Assembly (NCBI RefSeq): GCF_018070345.1
Contig: NZ_JAGPXX010000001.1
Coordinates: forward strand, 310,001 to 374,000
Reading direction: 5' to 3'
Length of the DNA stretch: 64,000 bases
Source: Streptomyces sp. F63
Lineage (GTDB): Bacteria > Actinomycetota > Actinomycetes > Streptomycetales > Streptomycetaceae
Shown here: positions 56,922 to 64,000 of the stretch, piece by piece
Layout: the number at the start of each line of letters is the position of its first letter
Numbering within the stretch: position 1 is the stretch's first letter
Program-made: the position numbers and the translations under genes
The notes under the pieces: generated by a model
What the model saw: only the letters and a program-made list of their open reading frames with translations
The model's database searches: none
Told to the model about the DNA's origin: nothing

Positions 56922-58060
56922 GGGGACTCCCGCTCGACCGTGCCGCCGGCCACCGCGTACCGGGCTCCCGCCAGCGCCCCCGGAACGTCCTCGGACACCG
57001 CCGCCGTGACCAGCACCTGCTCCGCCGGGGCCACCAGCTCCGCGAGCCGGTCGCGGCGCCGGGTGTCCAGTTCCGCGAAGACGTCGTCGAGAACGAGCAC
57101 CGGCTCACCCGCCGGGCTCTCGGTGCGCAGCAGGTCGTACGAGGCCAGGCGCAGCGCGAGCGCGTACGACCAGGACTCCCCGTGGCTCGCGTACCCCTTC
57201 GCCGGGAACCGGCCGAGCTTGAGCACCAGATCGTCCCGGTGCGGCCCGACCAGCGTCACCCCCCGCTCGATCTCCTGCTTGCGGGCCTCCGAGAGCGCCG
57301 CCAGCAGGACGCCGTACAACTCCTCCCGGTGGCCCGCCTCAGCGAGCCGCTCGCCCGCCGAACCGCGGTACTCCAGCACGAGCGGGCCCCCGCCGGGCGC
57401 CAGCTGCTCGTACGCCTTGTCGGCGAGCGGCTGCAGCGCGGCGGTCAGATCCAGCCGCTGGGCCAGCAACTCCGCGCCGGCGCGGGCCAGATGCTGGTCC
57501 CAGACGTCGAGGGTGGAGAGGTCCGCGCCGCGACCGCCGTGGCGGCGGGCCATCGCGGCGCTCTTGAGCAGGGTGTTCCGCTGCTTCAGCACCCGGTCGT
57601 AGTCGGAGCGCACCCCCGCCATGCGCGGCGAGCGCGCGGTGATCAGCTCGTCCAGGAAGCGCCGCCGCTCCCCCGGGTCGCCCTTGACCAGGGCGAGGTC
57701 CTCCGGCGCGAACATCACGGTGCGGGTGATGCCGAGGACGTCCCGCGGCCGCACCTGCGAGGAGCGGTTGATCCGGGCCCGGTTGGCCCGCCCCGGATTG
57801 AGCTCCAGCTCGACGAGCTGCCGCCGGTCCCCGCCGGCCACGGCGGCCCGGATCACCGCCCGCTCGGCTCCCATCCGCACCAGCGGGGCGTCGGAGGAGA
57901 CACGGTGGCTGCCGAGGGTGGCGAGATAGCCGACGGCCTCCACCAGATTGGTCTTCCCCTGGCCGTTGGGGCCGACAAAGGAGGTGACGCCCGGGTCGAG
58001 GGCGACCTCGACCCGGACGTACGACCGGAAGTCGGCGAGCGACAGATGGGCTACGTGCAT
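56918..58060 (-). CDS. recF: RecF DNA replication/repair ATPase
   Basis: 380 aa. ABC-type Walker [14 protein letters not shown] near residue 30, signature region [16 protein letters not shown] and Walker [13 protein letters not shown]. It loads RecA at gapped DNA with RecOR. Standard place between gnd and DUF721. Confidence 0.97.
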   Translation of the reverse strand: MHVAHLSLADFRSYVRVEVALDPGVTSFVGPNGQGKTNLVEAVGYLATLGSHRVSSDAPLVRMGAERAVIRAAVAGGDRRQLVELELNPGRANRARINRSSQVRPRDVLGITRTVMFAPEDLALVKGDPGERRRFLDELITARSPRMAGVRSDYDRVLKQRNTLLKSAAMARRHGGRGADLSTLDVWDQHLARAGAELLAQRLDLTAALQPLADKAYEQLAPGGGPLVLEYRGSAGERLAEAGHREELYGVLLAALSEARKQEIERGVTLVGPHRDDLVLKLGRFPAKGYASHGESWSYALALRLASYDLLRTESPAGEPVLVLDDVFAELDTRRRDRLAELVAPAEQVLVTAAVSEDVPGALAGARYAVAGGTVERESP

Positions 58061-58068
58061 CGGGGCCG

Positions 58069-59004
58069 TCAGCCGCCCACCGGCGGTTCGACATCGGCGC
58101 CCGGAGCGTCGGCGCCCTTCTCGTCCCCCGCGGAGGCCGTGACCGCGTGGCCGCCGAACTGGTTGCGCAGCGCGGCGATCATCTTCATGGCCGGGGAGTC
58201 GTCCTGGCGGGAGGAGAACCGGGCGAACAGCGAGGCCGTGATCGCCGGGAGCGGCACCGCGTGGTCGAGCGCGGCCTCCACGGTCCAGCGGCCCTCGCCG
58301 GAGTCCTGGGCGTAGCCGCGCAGGGCGGAGAGGTGCTCGTCGTCGTCCAGGGCCCGGACGGCCAGGTCCAGCAGCCAGGAGCGGATGACCGTGCCCTCCT
58401 GCCAGCTGCGGAAGACCTCGCGCACGTCCGTGACGGAATCGACGGCCTCCAGCAGCTCCCAGCCCTCGGCGAAGGCCTGCATCATGGCGTACTCGATGCC
58501 GTTGTGGACCATCTTGGCGAAGTGGCCGGCGCCGACCTTGCCCGCGTGCACGGAGCCGAACCCACCCTCGGGCTTGAGGGCGTCGAACACCGGCTGGACC
58601 TTCGCCACATCCGCGGCATCGCCGCCGTACATGATCGCGTAGCCGTTCTCCAGGCCCCAGACCCCGCCGGAGACGCCGCAGTCCACGAACCCGATGCCCT
58701 TGGCGGCGAGCTCCCGGGCGTGCTTCTCGTCGTCCGTCCAGCGGGAGTTGCCGCCGTCCACCACCACGTCCCCGGGGGAGAGCAGTTCGCCGAGGGCGTC
58801 GATGGTCGACTGGGTCGCCTCCCCGGCCGGGACCATGATCCAGACGACGCGCGGCCCCGTGAGCCGGCCCACCAGCTCCTCCAGGCTGTGGACATCGGCG
58901 AGATCCGGATTGTGGTCGAATCCGATGACGGTGTGACCTGCGCGGCGGATGCGCTCGCGCATGTTGCCGCCCATCTTGCCGAGACCGACGAGACCGAGCT
59001 CCAT
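58069..59004 (-). CDS. gnd: 6-phosphogluconate dehydrogenase, decarboxylating (YqeC-type)
   Basis: 311 aa. [13 protein letters not shown] dinucleotide loop, [23 protein letters not shown] and [13 protein letters not shown]. The short form used by Streptomyces, located between dnaN and recF. It makes ribulose-5-phosphate and NAD(P)H in the pentose phosphate pathway. A 180-bp gap follows to dnaN. Confidence 0.95.
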   Translation of the reverse strand: MELGLVGLGKMGGNMRERIRRAGHTVIGFDHNPDLADVHSLEELVGRLTGPRVVWIMVPAGEATQSTIDALGELLSPGDVVVDGGNSRWTDDEKHARELAAKGIGFVDCGVSGGVWGLENGYAIMYGGDAADVAKVQPVFDALKPEGGFGSVHAGKVGAGHFAKMVHNGIEYAMMQAFAEGWELLEAVDSVTDVREVFRSWQEGTVIRSWLLDLAVRALDDDEHLSALRGYAQDSGEGRWTVEAALDHAVPLPAITASLFARFSSRQDDSPAMKMIAALRNQFGGHAVTASAGDEKGADAPGADVEPPVGG

Positions 59005-59184
59005 CAGTGACCCTCTTCGACGTAGTCGTTGCGATTGGTACCCGGCCGAGCCTACGCCCGGACACCCGCCGCTCACCTGTGGGCTTCTGGTGCTCAGACG
59101 CACGTCGGAGGGGGCGGCGGGGACAAAACGCCGACCCCGCGCGGGGCCCGCGCCGGCCGCCGGTTCCAGTCGGGTACCCGCCGC

Positions 59185-60315
59185 TCAGCCGCTCAGTCGC
59201 ACCGGCATGATCAGGTACTTGTAGGCGTCGTCCGCCTCCGCGTCCACGGCGGGCCTGCCGCTCAGCAGGGCGGGCTTCGTGGACGTGGTGAAGGACAGCT
59301 GCGCCACGGGGGAGTCGATGGCGCTCAGCCCCTCCAGGAGGAAGCCCGGGTTGAAGGCGATGGAGATGTCGTCCCCGTCGAGCTGGGCGTCCACCCTTTC
59401 CACAGCCTGTGCGTCGTCACTGGAGCCCGCTTCCAGGATCAGCACGCCCTGCTCGAAGCTGAGGCGCACCGGGGTGTTCCGCTCGGCCACCAGCGCCACC
59501 CGCTTGACCGCGTCGACGAACGGAGCGGTCTCGATCACCGCGACGGAGTTGAACTCGGTGGGGAAGAGCGTGCGGTACTTCGGCAGGTCTCCTTCGAGGA
59601 GGCGGGTGGTGGTCCGGCGGCCGGCGCCCTCGAAGCCGATCAGGCCCTCGCCCTTGCCGGAGCCCGCCAGCGCGATGCTGACGGTGTCGCCGCTGGTGAG
59701 CGATTTGGCGGTGTCGAGCAGCGTCTTCGCGGGCACCAGGGCGACGGCGGAAAGGTCGGGGACCTCCGGCTTCCACAGGAATTCGCGGACCGCGAAGCGG
59801 TAGCGGTCGGTGGCGGCCAGCGTGACCGTGTCGCCCTCGATCTCGATCCTGACACCCGTGAGCACCGGGAGGGTGTCGTCCCGGCCGGCGGCGATGGCGA
59901 CCTGCGCGGCGGCCGCGGCGAAGACCTCGCCGGGGACGGTGCCGGTGGCGTCCGGCATGTCCGGCAGCGCCGGGTACTCCTCCACGGGGAGGGTGTGGAG
60001 GGTGAAGCGGGAGGATCCGCAGACCACGCTCACCCGCACACCGTCCGTGGAGATCTCCACGGGGCGGTTCGGCAGGGCGCGGCAGATGTCGGCGAGCAGC
60101 CGGCCGGACACCAGCACGGTGCCGCCTTCCTCGACATCCGCCTCGACCGAGACCCGGGCCGAGACCTCGTAGTCGAAGCCCGACAGGCTCAGGGAGCCGT
60201 CCTCGGCCTTCAGCAGCAGGCCCGCGAGGACGGGCACCGGCGGACGGGCCGGGAGGCTGCGGGCCGCCCAGGCCACCGCCTCCGCGAGTACATCGCGCTC
60301 CACCCGGATCTTCAC
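59185..60315 (-). CDS. dnaN: DNA polymerase III beta sliding clamp
   Basis: 376 aa from the GTG giving [14 protein letters not shown]. Three-domain clamp with [23 protein letters not shown] and the C-terminal IMPVRLSG. It tethers the replicative polymerase. Its 5' end borders oriC. Confidence 0.98.
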   Translation of the reverse strand: MKIRVERDVLAEAVAWAARSLPARPPVPVLAGLLLKAEDGSLSLSGFDYEVSARVSVEADVEEGGTVLVSGRLLADICRALPNRPVEISTDGVRVSVVCGSSRFTLHTLPVEEYPALPDMPDATGTVPGEVFAAAAAQVAIAAGRDDTLPVLTGVRIEIEGDTVTLAATDRYRFAVREFLWKPEVPDLSAVALVPAKTLLDTAKSLTSGDTVSIALAGSGKGEGLIGFEGAGRRTTTRLLEGDLPKYRTLFPTEFNSVAVIETAPFVDAVKRVALVAERNTPVRLSFEQGVLILEAGSSDDAQAVERVDAQLDGDDISIAFNPGFLLEGLSAIDSPVAQLSFTTSTKPALLSGRPAVDAEADDAYKYLIMPVRLSG

Positions 60316-61281
60316 CGTAAGCCGCCTCCCGCTGTTGCTGGCTCGCCCTGCTGGCCTTCGTCGTCGGCTGTGTGCCGCCGGACCAGTCTGACGCACACCA
60401 CGGACAGTCGGTGCGCTCCGGGGTCAAGTCGGGCCGGGAGGCGTGGCGCGGCCCGAGGGCGAGTTGTGCACAGGCCCCACTTCGAAACGGATTTCCCCCT
60501 GTACCTACGTGGTCGTAGTAGTAGGGCTTGTGGATACCGTGGATAACCCGCTTCTCGCAGCTCAGGGGCGGTTTTTTGTCCACGGGCCCTGTGGGCGGGA
60601 CCGGTGGACAACCGGCCGGTCCTGTGGACGGGGCAGAGTTCTGCACACACCGTGCACAGGGAAGGGCGGGTTCTCCCCAACGGCGTCCCCAGTTTTACCC
60701 AGGTTCTGCACAGCCCAATCCGGCGCATTGATGTGATGCAGTTCACTCTTGGCGGTGACGAGGGGTGTTGTGTTGCCGAACAGTGGACAAGGGTGTGGAA
60801 AGACTGTGTACAACGGCCCTTTCCCTGTGGGCGGGCGGTGGACAACCGGACCGGAGCCCGCAGCCCGGATCGTCGGTCCACAGTCTGTGGAGACCGGATA
60901 ACCACAAGCACACAGGCTGTTGACCTCCCGGTCCGACGGCCGGCAGCGGGCGGCTGTGGACAGAGTCTGGACAACTTCGTCCTCCCCAGGGTGTGGACGG
61001 CTCATCTGCCCCTCCGGTGTGGAGAACTGCCCTGTGACAGCCGGTATTCGAACAGCGCAAGGGGCGCGCGGAAGACCGCCACCGGACGCGTACGCGGCCT
61101 ACGCGCGGTCCGTGACGCCGGAATCGGCTCGGCAAGCGCCCGGAGAGCCCGTCCCGAGAGCCGCCATGGCAGCGGAGAGCGACAGCCGCAGCAGTGAATC
61201 CGGGACCGCGGGGACACGGGGGCGGCCTGCGGGCGGGTCCGGGGGACAGCACGGACCGGCACGGCGCGGATACCGGCAGCC
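60316..61281. other. oriC: Chromosomal replication origin oriC
   Basis: About 1 kb non-coding gap between dnaN and dnaA packed with DnaA boxes on both strands. Recognisable boxes: 60464-60472 TTGTGCACA, 60529-60537 TGTGGATAC, 60538-60546 CGTGGATAA, 60576-60584 TTGTCCACG, 60603-60611 GGTGGACAA, 60623-60631 TGTGGACGG, 60782-60790 AGTGGACAA, 60805-60813 TGTGTACAA, 60837-60845 GGTGGACAA, 60955-60963 TGTGGACAG, 60966-60974 TCTGGACAA, 60992-61000 TGTGGACGG. This density and position between dnaN and dnaA are those of Streptomyces oriC. Confidence 0.95.
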
Positions 61282-61345
61282 GATACGCCGAGGGCGCTCC
61301 CGCGAAGCAGGGAAGCAGGGCTTCCGGGAGCGCCCTCCGCGTATC
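61282..61345. terminator. Large hairpin at the dnaA/oriC boundary
   Basis: 21-nt arms (61282-61302 and 61325-61345) with one mismatch, starting GATACGCCGAGGGCG; the loop holds a second smaller inverted repeat. It lies 28 bp past the dnaA stop, so it is a likely dnaA terminator shielding oriC. Confidence 0.8.
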
Positions 61346-61372
61346 GCGGCGGGGTGCCCGCCGGGCGCCGCG

Positions 61373-63265
61373 TCAGCTGTTCTTGATGCGGTTGGTGAGT
61401 TCCGTCACCTGGTTGTAGATCGAGCGCCGCTCGGCCATCAGCGCGCGGATCTTGCGGTCGGCGTGCATCACGGTGGTGTGGTCGCGGCCGCCGAACTGGG
61501 CACCGATCTTGGGCAGGGAGAGATCCGTCAGCTCCCGGCAGAGGTACATGGCGATCTGGCGGGCGGTCACCAGCACCCGGCTCCGGGACGAGCCGCAGAG
61601 ATCCTCCACGGTGAGCCCGAAATAGGCGGCCGTCTCGGCCATGATGGCCGAGGCCGTGATCTCCGGTGCCGCGTCCTCCCCGCCCGGGATCAGGTCCTTG
61701 AGCACGATCTCGGTCAGGCCGAGGTCGACGGGCTGCCGGTTCAGGCTGGCGAACGCGGTCACCCGGATCAGCGCCCCCTCCAGTTCCCGGATGTTGCGGG
61801 AGATGCGCGAGGCGATGAACTCCAGCACCTCCGGCGGGGCGTTGAGCTGCTCCTGGACCGCCTTCTTCCGGAGGATCGCGATCCGCGTCTCCAGCTCGGG
61901 CGGCTGCACATCGGTGATCAGGCCCCACTCGAAGCGGTTGCGGAGCCGGTCCTCCAGCGTGACCAGCTGCTTGGGCGGCCGGTCCGAGGAGAGGACGATC
62001 TGCTTGTTGGCATTGTGCAGGGTGTTGAAGGTGTGGAAGAACTCCTCCTGGGTCGACTCCTTGCTCGCCAGGAACTGGATGTCGTCGACCAGCAGGATGT
62101 CCATGTCGCGGTAACGCTTGCGGAACGCGTCCGCCTTGCCGTCACGGATGGAGTTGATGAACTCGTTGGTGAACTCCTCCGAGCTCACGTAACGGACCCG
62201 CGTTCCCGGGTAGAGGCTCCGCGCGTAGTGCCCGATGGCATGCAGCAGATGGGTCTTGCCCAGCCCCGACTCCCCGTAGATGAACAGCGGGTTGTACGCC
62301 TTGGCCGGTGCTTCCGCGACGGCCACCGCCGCGGCGTGCGCGAAGCGGTTGGACGCGCCGATGACGAAGGTGTCGAAGAGGTACTTCGGATTCAGCCGCG
62401 CGGTCGGCTCGCCCGGACCCGTCGCGGGCGCGGGCTGAGCCGCCAGCGGTCCGGGTGCGCCACTCGGCGCGGGAAGCCCTGCCGGGCCGCCCGGCACCCC
62501 GTGGTTCCGGCCGGCCGGCGGCTCGGGGAGCTCGCGGTGCGGGGAACCGTACGGCGGGCGGTCGGAAGCCCCGGACCGGTAGTCGCCCTGCTGCGGAACG
62601 GACCGCTGGGGGTCCTCGTAGCGCTGCGATTCGTCGTAGCGCTGTGGCTCGTCGTAGTGCTGGGCGTCCTCGTAGCGGTGCTGGCGGCCCTGCTGCTCCC
62701 CGTGCGGTGAGGCGTACGGGTCGTGCTCCGGGAAGCCGCCGGGCCGGGGCGGGCGCCAGCCGTAGTCATCGCGCGGACGGGGCCAGGCCCCGGGCTCCGG
62801 ACGGCCCCGCTGGTAGTCCGGATAGGCGGGACGGGCCGTGGGCAGGCCGTCGGCCGGGCGGCCGTAGCCGCCCTCGTATCCGTTGTCGTAGTCGTATGCG
62901 TCCCGCTGCGGTTCCGGGTGCTGCGGCTCGTCGTAGCGCTGGGCCTGTTGCGGCACAGGGGGTGGTGCGGGAGCCTGCGGAGCGGACTCGGACTCGGCGG
63001 CGCTGACGGTCACCGCCAGGCGGACGGTCTGGTTGCACTCGCGGCTGAGGGCCTCGCTGATCAGCGGCGACAGCCGGCCCTCCAGCACACCCTTGGCGTA
63101 TTCGTTGGGGACCGCGAGCACCGCGGTACCGGCGATCAGAACGAGCGGCTGGCAGTCCTTCAGCCAGCGGCGGTCCTTCGCCTCGATGCCCTGGGCGCCG
63201 TCGCCGAGAAGCTGATCGAGGACGCGTGGCCACACCGCGGCAAGATCAGCAGGTACGTCAGCCAC
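61373..63265 (-). CDS. dnaA: Chromosomal replication initiator DnaA
   Basis: 630 aa from the GTG giving [15 protein letters not shown]. Domain I (residues 1-100), a long disordered domain II (100-300) with RYDEPQ-type repeats, the AAA+ domain III (Walker [14 protein letters not shown], Walker [12 protein letters not shown]) and domain IV with the DNA-binding signature [10 protein letters not shown]. The extended domain II is typical of Streptomyces. It binds the boxes in oriC and, probably, its own promoter. Confidence 0.98.
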   Translation of the reverse strand: MADVPADLAAVWPRVLDQLLGDGAQGIEAKDRRWLKDCQPLVLIAGTAVLAVPNEYAKGVLEGRLSPLISEALSRECNQTVRLAVTVSAAESESAPQAPAPPPVPQQAQRYDEPQHPEPQRDAYDYDNGYEGGYGRPADGLPTARPAYPDYQRGRPEPGAWPRPRDDYGWRPPRPGGFPEHDPYASPHGEQQGRQHRYEDAQHYDEPQRYDESQRYEDPQRSVPQQGDYRSGASDRPPYGSPHRELPEPPAGRNHGVPGGPAGLPAPSGAPGPLAAQPAPATGPGEPTARLNPKYLFDTFVIGASNRFAHAAAVAVAEAPAKAYNPLFIYGESGLGKTHLLHAIGHYARSLYPGTRVRYVSSEEFTNEFINSIRDGKADAFRKRYRDMDILLVDDIQFLASKESTQEEFFHTFNTLHNANKQIVLSSDRPPKQLVTLEDRLRNRFEWGLITDVQPPELETRIAILRKKAVQEQLNAPPEVLEFIASRISRNIRELEGALIRVTAFASLNRQPVDLGLTEIVLKDLIPGGEDAAPEITASAIMAETAAYFGLTVEDLCGSSRSRVLVTARQIAMYLCRELTDLSLPKIGAQFGGRDHTTVMHADRKIRALMAERRSIYNQVTELTNRIKNS

Positions 63266-63704
63266 AAGGCACGCTCTCTCGATCACTGGGTGGGTGGCGC
63301 CGACGGATCCCACGTATGTGTGGTTCTCGGGGCGGGAGGGAAGAATCCGGAGTTCCGCCACGGTAGTCAGGCCGACGTGCGGGGTTCAAGTCGTTGTCCA
63401 CAGGGTGTGTACAAATGTGCCATGCTCGGCCGGCCCGCCCTTCCGGGGACTCTCCCGCGCGAGGGCGGCGGCGCGGCGCGGCAGGGCTTCGCCGCCCCGC
63501 GGGGACCCGGTTTGACCGGGTGACGCGGCCGCGCGTACCGTGAGCAGGTCGAGTTGTCGATGGCTGCTGCCGCCTGCCTCCGATGGGCGAAGATCGCTTG
63601 AGTGTCGGTCATGCGGTGCACTCGGGCGTATGCGAGCTACTCGTGGGCGCACGGTGACAGCCAGATGACGTCACGCAACACCCGAGTCCTAGTGGAGCCC
63701 CCGA
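63266..63704. promoter_or_regulatory. dnaA-rpmH divergent promoter region with DnaA boxes
   Basis: 439 bp. DnaA boxes TTGTCCACA (63394-63402) and TGTGTACAA (63406-63414, minus) lie about 130 bp upstream of dnaA, consistent with DnaA autoregulation. The rpmH promoter must lie in the right part. No supported gene. Confidence 0.7.
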
Positions 63705-63842
63705 GTGAGCAAGCGCACCTTCCAGCCGAACAACCGTCGCCGCGCGAAGACCCACGGCTTCCGGCTGCGTATGCGGACCCGTGCCGGCCGCGCGATCCTC
63801 GCGACCCGCCGTGCCAAGGGCCGCGCCCGGCTGTCGGCCTGA
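63705..63842 (+). CDS. rpmH: Ribosomal protein bL34
   Basis: 45 aa, GTG start: [20 protein letters not shown], highly basic, ending GRARLSA. The L34 signature is complete. Divergent from dnaA and followed 25 bp later by rnpA, the universal order. Confidence 0.97.
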   Translation: MSKRTFQPNNRRRAKTHGFRLRMRTRAGRAILATRRAKGRARLSA

Positions 63843-63867
63843 GCAGCCAGACCTCAAGGTCCATGTC

Positions 63868-64000
63868 GTGCTGCCTACCGAGAATCGGCTGAGGCGGCGC
63901 GAGGACTTCGCCACTGCGGTACGCCGAGGACGCCGGGCCGGTCGCCCGCTTCTCGTCGTCCACCTGCGCAGCGGTTCAACGGACCCGCACGCGCCTGGGG
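63868..64000 (+). CDS. rnpA: Ribonuclease P protein component, 3' end outside window
   Basis: First 44 residues from a [23 protein letters not shown], matching the RnpA N-terminus (LP-x-x-RLR-x-x-xDF). AAGG upstream. Protein cofactor of RNase P. The gene continues past the right edge. Confidence 0.93.
   Translation, partial: MLPTENRLRRREDFATAVRRGRRAGRPLLVVHLRSGSTDPHAPG

Noticed and set aside
62600..62960. CRISPR-like repeats inside dnaA
   Set aside because: Repeats are codon-level duplications within the DnaA linker reading frame.

Overview
This is a GC-rich actinobacterial chromosome segment, almost certainly Streptomyces. It carries the conserved order rnpA-rpmH-dnaA-oriC-dnaN-gnd-recF-DUF721-gyrB-gyrA, DnaA boxes of the TTGTCCACA type, crgA, the FhaA/FhaB/PstP/RodA/PbpA/PknB signalling operon, class E sortases, and frequent ATGA/GTGA gene overlaps. 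The window has two very different halves.

Positions 1-28900 hold an unusual natural-product gene cluster, cut at the left edge. It contains: a split NRPS (C-A, then T-TE) predicted to use glycine; a hot-dog dehydratase; a Gfo/Idh/MocA oxidoreductase; a long overlapping operon (5188-13164) encoding the two enzymes that make 3-amino-4-hydroxybenzoate (GriI/GriH type), an ACP, a BtrH-like protein, a class III aminotransferase, an ACP-ketosynthase with Ser in place of the active-site Cys, a Cys-less KS-like partner and an AMP ligase; a convergent operon (19103-13254) with a GDP-mannose 3,5-epimerase, a HAD phosphatase, a GT75/RGP-like (MtdL-like) sugar mutase, a ketoreductase, an acyltransferase and a glycosyltransferase; and a third operon (20190-24854) with a Cys-nucleophile thioesterase-like protein, a LanB-like glutamylation-domain protein, a nucleotidyltransferase and a P-loop kinase. 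PPTase, type II thioesterase, an HTH-TPR regulator, a possible small peptide gene and a LuxR-type regulator close the cluster. My reading is an aminohydroxybenzoate-primed, one-extension aryl-acrylate decorated with a GDP-L-galactose-derived furanose, analogous to but distinct from hygromycin A/A201A, with an added glycine NRPS and a tRNA-dependent step. This is inference.

Positions 28900-29904 are a scar: a start-less tyrosine-recombinase-like remnant, a terminator and tRNA-Leu(CAG). This suggests the cluster, unusually close to oriC for Streptomyces secondary metabolism, was gained by integration beside the tRNA gene.

Positions 30300-50200 are conserved cell-envelope and division genes: fhaA-fhaB-pstP-rodA-pbpA-pknB on the plus strand; sortases, a pabA/trpG-type glutaminase, a DUF881 protein, a rhomboid and a cyclophilin on the minus strand; crgA, a DUF5324 protein, an HTH protein and a second membrane kinase; and tRNA-Ala. 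Positions 50300-64000 are the replication core: tRNA-Ile, DUF3566, gyrA, gyrB, DUF721 (DciA-type), recF, gnd, dnaN, oriC with many DnaA boxes, dnaA, and divergent rpmH-rnpA running off the right edge.

All coordinates and motifs were read by eye from the sequence. No homology searches were run, so family names rest on recognised motifs and gene order.
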